The notes beneath the pieces are model-generated. The model made no database searches and was not told the origin of the DNA. It saw only the letters and a list, made by a program, of their open reading frames with translations. This document shows, piece after piece, positions 24,077 to 37,000 of a stretch of DNA of 64,000 nt; position 1 is the first letter of the stretch, and every line of letters begins with the position of its first letter. The stretch lies in contig NC_092563.1 of NCBI RefSeq assembly GCF_037975245.1, forward strand, positions 4,647,501 through 4,711,500. The letters are read 5' to 3'. The DNA is from Apostichopus japonicus. Its lineage: Eukaryota > Echinodermata > Holothuroidea > Aspidochirotida > Stichopodidae. The position numbers were made by a program, and so were the translations under genes.

Positions 24077-25774
24077 ATTTCTTTCTTTCAGTTGCGCCGG
24101 TTTTCTCCATTAAATCCACCTGGTCAAAGTGCATTTTGAGCAAGAAACATTGAATCTGCTTAGGAAGTTTGTCTTCCGAAATTCATCAGCAAACACGTAT
24201 TGAGACTTTAAAGCAAAGGCAAGCATGCAATTGAACAAACTTTGACAACCTCCTGGATTTGTTATGACTTTTCATGAAATGAACTTGAGTAAAGTTATGA
24301 AGATTCCATTGACCATTCCATTCTATATTGTGCTCTCTTCTCCTTTGCTTTGATCTAAAATGGTGTCATTTGTTTGTATTTCTGCAAATAAATATTCTTA
24401 AAAAAAAAATTGTACGCATGTAGCATCTGCTATTCCTTCAAAACCAGTATTCTGATTTCTGACTTAGAAAAAAAAGAAGGAATTATCACAAAAATCAGTA
24501 CACAATAAAGCATGTTAGATTAATCTCTTTATATTATCTCACTCGTCAAACACATGAAGAGACAAATCATGATGCTTTGACATCTCAACTCTCAAACAGT
24601 CTGAACCTGACCATTTTATAGCATCAGCATGTTTCCATAGCATCCTCTCTGTCACAGCAGCCACAAACTCCGATCATTAATTCCTCAAAATGAAAATTAC
24701 TTCAACGGCTTAATATGTTTCCTTCTATAGAGATAAGTACAGCAACTACAGTCAATGACTTGCCTCAAGTCAGGGAATATCGTCAGTGGTAAATGGCTTG
24801 ACTTATACAGGCTTTCTAAGTTGAAGTGACTCATTAACCAACTCTGAACAATAGTAGGATGGCAGATGGCAATGTGGGCATGGTTTTGACTAAATTATCT
24901 CATCTCTGCCCGGAACTGCTTCCTCTAAGATGTTCTGCATCAACAAGCATCAGATGGTGGTATGAGTTTCTAACTTTCTTTCAATGTCTACATCGGGATA
25001 TGGCTGTTACACTCTTTTCATGTGATAACCAATGTGCAAAATTCTGACACCTCTCTATTAATGGTCACCAGTATCGGTGAAATCAATTTTGAAAGCGAGG
25101 CACTCTTTGAGGTGTGGGGGGGAGGCGGTTTCTGATTCTTCAAATTGTTCCTGAAGGTTGAAGGGTGTTAAAATTACGGATAAATGAATTTCTCAGTGAG
25201 GTACATCTCTGATTGTGGTAAAGAGACATTTCATTTTCTAGATATTAAGTGTTTGAAGCTGTCTGTTCATTATTACAAAGTCAATCATATCTGGTGGACA
25301 AAACCGATGAACTTTTTAAACTATGCACATACTGGCTACTCGTTCTCGGATATCCAACGGCCTTTGAATTAATATTATAATTGTGCAATACATTCCACAG
25401 AAACTGTCAAGTCAAAAGCTTTCCATTAGCAGTCATCAATCCCAGTGGCTCCTACTTCAATATGAATTCCTGTCTTACATTTTTATATCATTCTGCCATC
25501 TATAGCAGTTCACTGAATAAGAAGACATGCATAGAGGAAATTTTCTACGATACAGACTTTTTCTCTAACCAAAAATTCTGGTCAAATATATTGATATTGT
25601 TGAGTCTTCTTTGAATGTCCACAGTGAATTGCCAAGCATAGGATGAATTTATATGTCACAATGTAATCTCATATTTTCTGATCCTGAAATGGTCAGGTTG
25701 AGAAGTGTCCGTCTATCAAACACGAAACAGAGCAAACTAGATAGCTCTGCAGCTCTTTCTGAACAGTTTTCTCT

Positions 25775-28700
25775 CTATTTCTTTGTTTCCTGTTCATGTT
25801 GTTGTTCTCCAGCTTCTAACTTCTTTTCATCTTCAAACTTTGGAAACGTCTTCCAGGGAGTTGAAAGGTCAAACTTTCTAAATTCTTGGGTCATTTCGAG
25901 GGGCTCCTGGACGATCCTCTTGGACTCATCATCGTACCGAACCTAAGATGGATCAAAAAGTTTACCTCCTCAAATATAACTTAATTTGATACAGCTAACA
26001 GCGAGAAATAATATAAATGAGTAAAACAGATTTGTCTAGAATATATTCCTGTAAGTGGAAATTGTTTTCAAAAGCTGCACCTCTAACAACTTACTGTAAA
26101 AGTGTTAAGGTTAATTTCATGTTCCTACACACAATACCTTCTTGATAAATTAATTCATCCTTGCCACCTGTTAATGATTAGAACCATTCAAGGTTTTTGT
26201 GATTTTTGTAGCATGATTTCATCTAACAGCATTACTTCCTTAAAGCTAACAAATGTTCCAGTTTCATTTAAAACATCTAGAAATGGTGTATTTGGATTAT
26301 TGTTCATTGGGATAGCATAGCATTTACCAAATTACCCACAAAAAAAAATGTATATATGTTTGTATATATATATGTTGGTATATATATATGAATATATATA
26401 TATATATTAACATATATATATATATGAACATATATATAGATATATATAAAGATATATGTATATATTAATGAATGAATGAATTGGTCAAAGTCAATGTCCA
26501 GCCTATAGACTCACCTCCGTAAAGCCACTCAATGGGAAGTCCTTCCTCATTGGATGGCCCTCAAAGCCATAATCGGTTAGGATACGACGCAGATCTGGAT
26601 GGTTTGTGAAGAATACTCCATACATATCCCAAACCTGAGAAGAAGAGAAGGAATATGTACACAGCTCAAAAAATATCCACTGGCTAAAAATGCAAACGAG
26701 CTCAATGGTTATATAGTCAAGATGTGAGGGGGGGGGGATCACAGATTTGTTTCAATTCACATCCTCAAGATAGTTTCTTTCTTATCCTATGTAATGTGGT
26801 AACTATTACCATAGGGAGGCAAGAATTCTGGCTGGCATAAGTCATGATAATGAGACAATTCTGACCTCAATCCATGGCATGACCATCTCCAGCATTTTCT
26901 TTTTTGGATTTTGAAGCAAAACTAATAAGTGGGTGCTTGATGTTTACAGAAACCTGCAACTGGACATTTTTAAACACCTTTTACAATTTGCATACATGTG
27001 TACTATTTTGGCTTCTGTGTATAAATGAAGGCCCTGAATATGCACAACTGCTTTAGGCACTGTGCACACAGTATGGATCGTATTTATTGTGGATATGAAA
27101 GTAAAAACCTCATGAAACATGTAACCCACAGGGTTTCCCACAAGCTTTTAAGTGTGGTTCATGACTATCAGCCCATATCATCTTGCACCCCTCGAGTGGT
27201 TGATGTGCCATCCAGTTTGATGACATCCCAGTAATCAAAATGTTCATCTTCACAGTGAAACTCCGTGGAAACATTAAGACTGTTATGATTTCTTATGAGA
27301 CAACCCTCTTGAAAAGCCACCTCTAATAAAAGACTGACCTCTCTCTCAAACCAGTCGGCAGCCTTGTAAACTGAGAAAAGTGATTCCAAAGCTCCAAGTT
27401 CATCAGCGTATGTCTTCACTCTTATCCGCTCATTAAAAGTCAATGAGAGTAAATTATAAATAATCTGCAAAAACAAAAGAAGGACTTGGTCATAAAAAGA
27501 AAGAATAAACGATACACGCTAATACACAATATTTTATTTCAACAAATGTAACTTAGAGACGCAGTAAATGCTACTAAAATGTGTTGAAACTTTCATTGAT
27601 CAAGTCAAAACTAATCATGGCAGAACTTTTACACATTCATGACCCAGTTTATTTGATGATATTCATTAGGTGCAGATCCTGTAGATGGGATGACAGAGGC
27701 TAAGTGGATTTTACCTCGAACCTGTATGGTCTCGTCGGAACATCGATGGCTGTAATATCTGCCAGAGACTTGAATTGGGCATTCTGATGATCTCGCAAGA
27801 AAGTCATGACTGGAATAACACCCTCGGGATGAATCATTACTTCCAGTTCATTTAGATGTGTTACTTGCACTTTCTGCACATATTTTGGAAGGCAATCTGC
27901 TACATAGCGGCCAAACTCCTCAAGCCTGTTTGTTTGCAAGTCATTCCGAGGCTTAACCGTTGGAGCTGTTACAAATTAAATTGAAAAAAAAAATGATTAT
28001 TTCAACTTAATTTACTACACAGAGTATGACAATTGATAACCAGCAATTCAATGAACTTTCATACAATCTGTCAGACTCAGACACTAATATAATTTTATAG
28101 ATCAATGCTTATATTAAAAATAGTTATTATTAAATTTTTAAGGCTTATGTCTACAAAATTCTTTTGCAAGAATGATCAGAATTTATGCATTTTGGGTTTT
28201 AACTGAAATTGAAAACTATTTATTTCCACTTCACCATAATATAAACAAAGTGAACATATAACATTTGAATATACCATACAAAAACTGTTTATAATTACAA
28301 AATATTTGACACTCAACTGAACAAAACGGTTGAAAGGTTAAAACCTCTTACCTTTTGTGGTATCATTACTCATGCAGACAACATGAGGTTTCCATAAAAT
28401 TGGCTGATGCAGTCTTTGCACACCTGAAATTACAAAGACATTATATTAATGTGTAGACTACACTATCTTAGTACAATAAATGCAGTAGGCTGGATCTATA
28501 TTAAAGGAATAATGAAGGAAGGGTTTAAAGACAATTTATATTATGAAAACTCTGTAATACTCGATTTTTAAGTTATATGCTTCCTGTTTGACTGTTATCG
28601 CACAATTGCCATACCATCCTCTTCTGCCCTGCTTACTCTTACGTTTTCCCTTGCATTATTCCTCTGCTGTGGATATCGGATCAAAATCATAAGGCTGCCT

Positions 28701-30004
28701 TGCCATTGAACCTTTTTTGATTTCTTTTGTTTTTGTTGAGAAATTCTAATGAAATTGTTGTTTACTGAGGGTTTGTACAAAGAAAGCACTACTGCCCGAT
28801 TGAGTTGATCCTCTCTGACGTCATCAATATAGAATTTCAAGCATACTACGTAATCAATGGCAGCTTACTGTGTATTGTGGTGTGGGCTTAGGAGCCAATT
28901 TTCAAAGCAAGCATATTCAGTCAAACAGAATTGGATAAACTTAATAATCAAATATTAGAATTTTGAGGTTACTGAATAATATAAATTGTCTTTGATCCCT
29001 GCCTTCATTATTCCTTTAAGATGAGAGCTATTTGCTGGATCGTCAACAAATAAGGATAAATGCATAGACATGTGTGTTTGTAGCATTTTGAATGCATCTG
29101 CAGTCTGTTATGGAATAGGTCTAATTTGATGCCTAGCCTACACAAACTTAAGCTAAGAAACTTTTGTCATGTCATGCAGGTACTAATTTTAAAGGCATCA
29201 AAGACTCGCCCCAAACTGCGTCCGGCCATCTGAAAAAGTTAACTTTCCGTTGCTTGCAAGTGACGTTTTGTTCGTGTCTCTACAAAATGCAGACAGTACA
29301 GTAATGAAACGTGATACCTTGTTATCTTTAGTTGAACCTGAGATGTCCATCGCTGTATTGTTTGTACACTGTGCTGTGGGTATTGACCGCAGCTGTATGT
29401 ACTGACTGTACACCAGTGTCTAATTACCGATGGTAGCAAGCTGTGTGTGTGTATTTTCTGGGATCGATGGTGGTGTCTAACACTTCTGTTACACCTCATT
29501 CGAAACTAGGTCAGATTACCGGCATTAGACGTTTCTTTTTGCGCGAGTCCTCACACCCTTTAATGTAAGACTATAGTTCGTCGAAGTGTTGAACATACTG
29601 ATCATGATTCCCAAGATCAAGTTTAACATACCGAGCTGTGTAACTTAAGATTACTAGGACCGAGTTGTACGTTTGTACTACTTAGCAGGCCAAGGCCTAC
29701 TAACTTTGACCAAGCGTACGATGAGTCCTGAGTCGTAGCCTAGGTGACCTAGGCATAGGCCTAGCTGTAATTTTATCCACGGCCCATGCCTAACACTACT
29801 GTATGTAACAGTTCAGCCACAGCTTAGGATACAGTTACTAGGCCTAAGTAAAAGCTAACACCACTGTCACCAGTCGAATTTAAGACATTAAGGTGCTGCA
29901 AAATGAGATGATTTCTTCTGCAAACCTCTAAAAGTGCAATTGGAAGCTGCATTTAATGGTCTCCAAGCTGCCCTCAGACTTCTAATGATACCAGCGTGAG
30001 CCAT
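25775..30004 (-). CDS. NDUFS3: NADH:ubiquinone oxidoreductase core subunit S3 (30 kDa), 6 exons, complete
   Basis: Core subunit of the peripheral arm of mitochondrial complex I, needed for assembly and electron transfer to ubiquinone. Exons (minus strand): 29926-30004, 28352-28423, 27715-27965, 27339-27464, 26515-26634, 25775-25942. The joined frame is 271 aa, against about 264 in mammals. The first ~26 residues ([16 protein letters not shown]...) form an Arg-rich, acid-free mitochondrial presequence. The conserved body follows: [20 protein letters not shown] (exon 3), [20 protein letters not shown] (exon 4), then [28 protein letters not shown] and RKDFPLSGF across exons 4-5, the signature of the complex I 30-kDa family. 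The last exon has the RYDDE and QEFRKFDL blocks and ends KK-TAG. The exon 1 donor reads GTTTGC, a weak site, but its phase fits exon 2. Confidence 0.95.
26350..26465. repeat. TA-rich microsatellite in NDUFS3 intron 5
   Basis: Runs of TATATA interrupted by TG, AC and GA steps (TATATATGTTGGTATATA and similar) make up a ~115-bp low-complexity tract between the last two exons. Confidence 0.85.
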
Positions 30005-33000
30005 GGCCGTCTTTTCAGTTACGATTAACTGTAACTTCTTGTGAGATAGTCACATAGCAGAAAAGTTCTCTTAGCAAATCAGAGGTGCTTTTTTTGTGGA
30101 ACGCCGAATGGACTTAAGTGGCGTCATGTTCCGATGAAAGTTCATGGCTATAAAACAAGCATGCCACTTCAGAGGAGTTTGTATGTCTATCATAACACCC
30201 TGATCTGCCACCGTGTATTTAACAACCTGCTTCGTGATATTTTATTATATTACTTTGTGACAAATGAAGTTATTAGTACCTGACGCTCCCTAGCAATAGG
30301 TATAAAGGTAGAATTCTTGTCTTCTAAGGTTCGATTTTGAGATGTGGGGGTCTGGTGGGACTTAAATGTCTGTTTTATAGACCCATACTATAGCACGCTA
30401 TCATGGAAAAGTTTAAGATTACGTAATAAACCTACCTTGGTCGTAAAATACCTCTTTTTACCAATTAGTCTGCAACGCTTGCCAATTTTTCTTTCTTCTA
30501 TGAGGGTCTTTGTGTGAACGCTGTGTGATTAGCTACTGTACATCGTAGACATGAACATATTTCCACATGTGCTATAGTGTGCTACAATTGGAGCTTATAA
30601 AGCAGATCTTTCACATCATCAGTAATAGACCTCAAATTTTGACATGCAAACAAGTTTACAAAAGTACTTCCCTTGAGGCACTGATCCACCACATTATTCC
30701 CAGCCCATTTACGATTATTAAAATAGATAATGAAACGTCTCAGTGTGGATAATTACCTTTGGAGTTGCAGTCAATTTGTTTGTTGAAATTGTGAGCATGG
30801 ACGACCCGTTATCGGAATTTCTAACATATCTGGGCAATACTGATGATCGTTTTATTCGGAAGACCACTTTGATAGCATAAATCCAAAATGATATCTAAAC
30901 ATGTACATATGTTAGGTATGGAACACTGAATTGCTAATGGCAGACATATCAGTTTTATTTTTGCTTCTATGAAAGGAAGCACTAGGCTCCAGGGAATTTC
31001 TAAATATAAATATGATGGGCAAGTTCACAACGCCCTAGACATACTCTCAGCCTTTCTCGATTTCTTGAAGAATGTGATATAACAATATTTACACACAATA
31101 AAAAAGCAGTAATTTACTTTGCTTAAAATATTTTATTCCTTTTCATCCAGTTACAAATATCTTAGCAGTGAAAGGCTCTTTACATATGTACAGAATGGAT
31201 TAAGTTATTCTATTTTGTATTTACAATTCAATACATTGCTGATTTGGGTTGGTATTTAAGTACCTACGACTGTCTGTGACTTAAGAACATACATGGGTTT
31301 ATGGCACCCCTTGGCATCAAGGATTCATTGCTTTTCATTGATACACATTGTTAATGCTTTTTGTTTTTGGTCAGAAACCAAAGACATACAAACAAAACAC
31401 ATGCATTAAGAAATGATAACAATACCAAAACACAGTGTGTAAATGTACAGCCCCAAAAAAAAGGATTTCAGTTTTAAAAAATGCCAAAGAAAAAATCTCT
31501 GCAAAAACATGATTTAAATGAATACATCATTTATTTTGGGTTGTTGTTTAAGTATGCTGTGCCTGATGTACAAAACATACATGACATTGTACGCCTGTGG
31601 GATTCAAATATTGGGATTCATTTCGGAGCTGCATTTAGATTAGAATTAAAATAAAATGCTAAAAATCACACACAGGCAGCCAGAAAGTGACAAACTTGAT
31701 CTAAAGAAATGAAAGCTGATTGAACAGCAAACCAAAGCAAGCAAGCAAACAATCACAAAAGAGAAAGAAATTAAGTTTATAACAATTGCTTTTAAAGAAA
31801 GAAAGAAGCAAATGTACAGCAAGACGAAGCAAAAAAAAAAAAGAAGAAAACAAAGGAAAACAAAGAGAAAGTATTGACAAGTGATTCAATTTTCAAAAAG
31901 AATAGATCTGTAGAAAAACAAAATTAAAATCTCTGACGACAATGCATCAATATTTGAATGGAATTTGAATATTTTCTTTGAATGGAATGTGAAAATATTG
32001 AACATTAGAGTCAAATATGGAATGGCTAATCTTATTTTAAAAAAAAACTATAAAAAGTAAGGTAATGGAATAATGTCATGTGTTGTTGGAACTAATAACT
32101 AATGCGACTCTCGTGAGTTCATGCAAGACTGGATGCTTTTCTGGTGTCAATCTTGGTACAAATAGAGGGAGCTGTTTCTAAATTAAACTGTTGCTAACTT
32201 TAATTTTACATAAACATGTTCATTCAACTAGGGAGCTGTTAATGAAAATCCAAATTAACAACATAAGCCAGTCTTCTTTGATTCGACTTGTAATGTCATA
32301 AAAATTTAATTCTCCCTTTTGAACTTTTAGGATTTAGACAAAAAATAAAACTGGTTACATAAAGTTACGTGTGGCCAAAACTTGATAGACAGAAGTGGTC
32401 AGACCACAGGGAGGAGGGGCTCAAAAATGAAGAAGATGGCTTCGTACATGGTGGAGTGCTTAAGTGCGGTAACTGTGTGGAGACAGGTAAGTAAAGGTTT
32501 TAAGTAAATCTAAGCAGAATAAGCAAAAACCAAAAGATTTCTACATTTGTAAAAGTAACATCTATAGTTTGTGTTATATCCATGGTCCAAAAAAAAAACC
32601 CAATTATGTCAATGTGGCATGAATGAGCACCATTTGCTGTCACAGCGACTTGGTATATAGGGCACCATCATTCTTGGCTTCATTTTAATGGATGTTGTAA
32701 CAGATTATTTCCTTCATATTTTTCAATTTCTTCTTTAGCAGGTGATTACAGTGGCATCAGATTTTGGTATATTCAAATTTGAATGCAAAATGTTCCTTTA
32801 ATATCAAACATCTGAATATTTCTTATAATAAATCAATAATTAAAGAGTTTTCAATGTAACATCTACTTCAACTTATATCTATTAAAGAGCAATATTTAAT
32901 TCTTACACCAATAAAAAGAACTTCTTAACCTGGGCAGTGTCAATATGTTTTCATTTTAATTTAGTCATGAAATAAAAAAAAATAAATAAAAAAATCAGAA

Positions 33001-33321
33001 GGCAGTGAAACTTGAAAGGGATTGGAAAAACGCTAAATCAACGTTACTTGGCATTGGCAGAAAAATATGAGCAGTGGCTCTTGGCATTATACGTACAAAG
33101 GTATTGAAACAAAGAAAAATAAAAAGAAGGGGGGAAAAAAGGGAAAGGATAAAAAATAAGAAATAAACAAAGAAATGAGGCCCTTATTCTGGAGGAATAA
33201 GATCACTAGACTGCAGATATGTAACATAGGCTGATTATGAAACTTGTGGAGCTAGAGTCTCTCCAAAATATCCCCTTTGGTGATTACTGTAGCAGTGACC
33301 AAATCATATGATATGTATCAG

Positions 33322-33383
<62 letters not shown>

Positions 33384-34059
33384 CAGTGTTTCTTTTCTAT
33401 ACTCACTGCACAGAGGAAACTGTTGTGTGTAGTGTTAGTTAGTTCAAAATTGTGCTAGGATGAACATAGCTTTAAGAATCTTCCCCTTTGTTAGGCTAGG
33501 CTAGGGCCAAACGATATAACGATAATACTATTTATTAGCCTAGGTTGTTTATCACATTATGTGACTCATAGTACTGCTAATTATGGCTAGACTAACATCC
33601 AATATGTAAGTACGTATGCCCTACAGATCTGAAGCTGGACCTGAAGTGACACCTAGTCAAAAAACAGATTTGGTCAATGAAATACTTCAAACCACAATTC
33701 GTTAACAGCCTTGTCAAAAGCTACAAAGTCACTGCTAAATTTTAATGGTCCTTCCGTCGTTCCAGATGTTCAAATTTCTGTTTGGACGACTGGTTGTTCA
33801 CATCAAATTCAGATGGCATTGTGACTAAATACCCCCAAAAGAGGTACAATCACAAACTGGTATCACTGCTTAAGTTAGTGCTCTATTCACCAAACCTACA
33901 CATCTCGCTTAATACAGTGTACATATAGGTCACTGTCATGTTGCCACATTTTCTCGGACAATCAAATTTGCCAATCGGACAACCCAAAAGTATGATCTGG
34001 TCGTCCAGAGTTAACACAAAAGCGGTTAAATTAAAAAAAACGAAAAAACATTTCCATCA
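30005..34059. other. Gene-free A/T-rich stretch between NDUFS3 and DEPDC7
   Basis: The part near 30005 should hold the NDUFS3 promoter. The A-rich part from about 31100 to 34059 may include a long 3' untranslated region of DEPDC7: on the minus strand AATAAA words occur, for example opposite TTTATT near 31132. No coding exon was recognised. Confidence 0.4.
33322..33384. repeat. (TA)n microsatellite
   Basis: About 60 bp of TA repeats with occasional C, downstream of DEPDC7. Confidence 0.9.
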
Positions 34060-37000
34060 TCAGACCATGTCCGGAAAGTACTGATTATAAACGTCAGAGT
34101 GGTGCTTCTGTAGCCCTTTCAGATGTTGTTTCTTTTCCTTTAGACTGGTTGCCGTGTCATCAATGATGTGATTGGTCAAATCCTTCAGAGCTTTTTGAGT
34201 TGATATATTCATCTGCTGGTTGTAGTCAGATTTACTCATCTTTTGACAGAATGTTACTGAAAATGGAGAGAGAGAATAAAATGAGAAGCCACATAACACA
34301 TTCTTTGGGGAAATAGACTTGCTGTTGTAAATGGTCCTAACTCATGACATGAGGGTAATGTTCATATAACAACATGTGATAGCATCAAATGTCAATAGCT
34401 TCCAGTTTTATTTGATAGGTACTCAACGGTTTACCTACAGACAACAAAGAGGTCTGCAGTTCAGTTAAAAGGTCAAATACAGGATTTCGTGTTGACCCGT
34501 AGACAATTCCTGTATAGTTAATAGCTGGGGTATTAAGGTACGCAATTATTGCGCACACACACACAGAGTTCCTGGAAGAGGTGACAAGGTTGAGTAGGTT
34601 CCTGCTGAGAGCTGTGGGTGATTCAGATATCCGGATATCAGTATGAACAGCACTGACCAAACAGGTTCGGGGAATGTTAAGACAGAGACCAGACCGGTCC
34701 AGTTTCATGAGAGTCTGAAATTAAAACTACCAACATGTTTGAAATGTACCCAAACCTGTGGCAGACATCTCACCTGTGGTTTGGTTCTCTAGCCCCATCT
34801 CGGCAGCATCGATTTTATCTTTGGCATGCCGCTGAACGCTGAGAGGGACTTTCAAGACCTTCGAGTGACAATCCAGCCAGAACGAGACCAAGTTAAGACA
34901 CTGAGTATTGGAGAGCAACGGACTATTCACCAAGGCTGGTCTGAAGAGATTAAGAATTGTAGTTCGGTTGTCTGTCTGTAAGTAAATAAAAATGGAAAAA
35001 AAATAACGAAAGTTAACAAAAAAAATACGCCTTGAAAGCATGATCATTACTGTTTCCGCTCCATTCCATTTATTTATTTTAAGTATAAACTTCTAACAAA
35101 TGTACAGATAAGCTAAACAAGAAATAAATGCCATTGGTCTAAACATATATAAAAGAAATGGAAAATGTACCAGAATTTTTTCGCCTAATGCATCGAGCGA
35201 GATGAACGTTACTTTGGGGTCGAAAGTGTCTGAATTAACTCTCACCTTACACAGTCTAATGTGGTAACATTGTGGAAGAAATTTAGTTTAACCCTGCAGT
35301 TGTTTTTAAATTTGTTGTACCAATCTGCAGCACCAAACTGTGACTCTACCATCAAAGAAAGAAGAGATAAAACACACCTGCGTGGTCTCCATCCTTACCT
35401 TGACCTCCAGTCTGATTTGCCTCGAGTCGCTAGCAATCACCATAAATTCGAGCAGTCTCTGTATCTTGTCCCTGGCTTGGTTTCCCACCAACAATAAACA
35501 GATCTGACAGAGTTCGATAGCTCTCGATGTCTTCCCGTTGGCTAACGCTCCCAGGATGGCAGAGACGACGTCCAATAGTTGCGGCGGTATCAGAGGCCCT
35601 CTCTCGGCAGAATATATTTCACATATGTACTTGAAGAGGTAGAGCTTATAGGCGAGATCCGGTGAGTCCAGCTCTTGAGCTCTGGCGTGGCAGTGGCTGA
35701 TGATGGTGATAACTTCCATCTCATCCTCGATACATCTGATTGCAGCCTTGATCCATGGATCACTGAAAATAACAATGCATAAAAAAAACATAAAACAAGC
35801 TACTGTTGTCCCATAGAGAGATTTTTTTTTTTTTACCCGACTCATAAACATATTGAGGGCATGCTGTCACAAAACTATTATAAGACATGGAAATTAAACT
35901 AAACAGCTCCAAAATTGTTACAAGATAATGAAATTTCTCTAAACAGCTACAAAAGTAGCACAAGGCATGAAATTACCCTAATCAGCTATAAAAGTAGAAC
36001 AGGACATATTGTTCTATAAACAGCTAAAGTAAATAGAATAGGACATGTAGTGTACTCTAACAGCTAAACTAGCAGAATAGGACATGCAGTGTACTCTAAA
36101 CAGCTAAAACAGTAGTACAGGACATGCAGTGTACTCTAAATATCTAAACCAGCAGTATAGGACATGCAGTGTACTCTAAACAGCTAAAACAGTAGTGCAG
36201 GACATGCAGTGTACTCTAACAGCTAAACCAGCAGTATAGGACATGCAGTGTACTCTAAACAGCTAAAACAGTAGTACAGGACATGCAGTGCACTCTAAAC
36301 AGCTAACACAGTAACAAAGAACATGCAGTGTACTCTAAATATCTAAACCAGCAGTATAGGACATGCAGTGTACTCTGAATATCTTAAACAGTAGTACAAG
36401 ACATGCAGTGTACTCTAAACATCTAAAACAGTAGTACAGAACATGCAGTGTACTCTAAACAGCTAAAACAGTAGTATAGGACATGCAGTGTACTCTAAAC
36501 AGCTAAAACAGTAGTACAGGATATGCAGTGTACTCTAAACAGCTAACACAGTAACAAAGGACATGCAGTGTACTCTAAATATCTAAACCAGCAGTATAGG
36601 ACATGCAGTGTACTCTAAACAGCTAAAACAGTAGTACAGGACATGCAGTGTACTCTAACAGCTAAACCAGCAGTATAGGACATGCAGTGTACTCTAAACA
36701 GCTAAAACAGTAGTACAGGACATGCAGTGTACTCTAAACAGCTGACACAGTAGTAAAGGACATGCAGTTTACTCTAAATATCTAAACCAGCAATATAGGA
36801 CATGCAGTGTACTCTAAACAGCTAACACAGCAGTATAGGACACACAGTGTACTCTCAACAGCTAAACCAGCAGTATAGGACATGTAGTGTACTCTAAACA
36901 GCTAACACAGCAGTATAGGACACACAGTGTACTCTCAACAGCTAAACCAGCAGTATAGGACATGCTGTTAGTCATTAGCTTAATATTGATAAGGGCAGAC

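Larger units (their letters stand above)
22998..25774. other. 3' flank of the Rab-like gene and intergenic DNA
   Basis: No further family-assignable exon was seen. The stretch holds a likely polyadenylation signal at 23701 and a 48-codon frame at 23930-24076, both listed separately. AATAAA followed by an A-run lies near 24386-24410. The 3' untranslated region of NDUFS3 should extend leftwards from 25774. Confidence 0.4.

Noticed and set aside
34385-34708. A 107-codon minus-strand frame between DEPDC7 exons 7 and 8
   Set aside because: Exon 7 (donor 34774) joins exon 8 (acceptor 34256) in phase and matches the family without it; the frame is intronic.
35880-36965. CRISPR-like array of regular repeats
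   Set aside because: There are no unique spacers, the units are contiguous, and the DNA is eukaryotic; it is a minisatellite.
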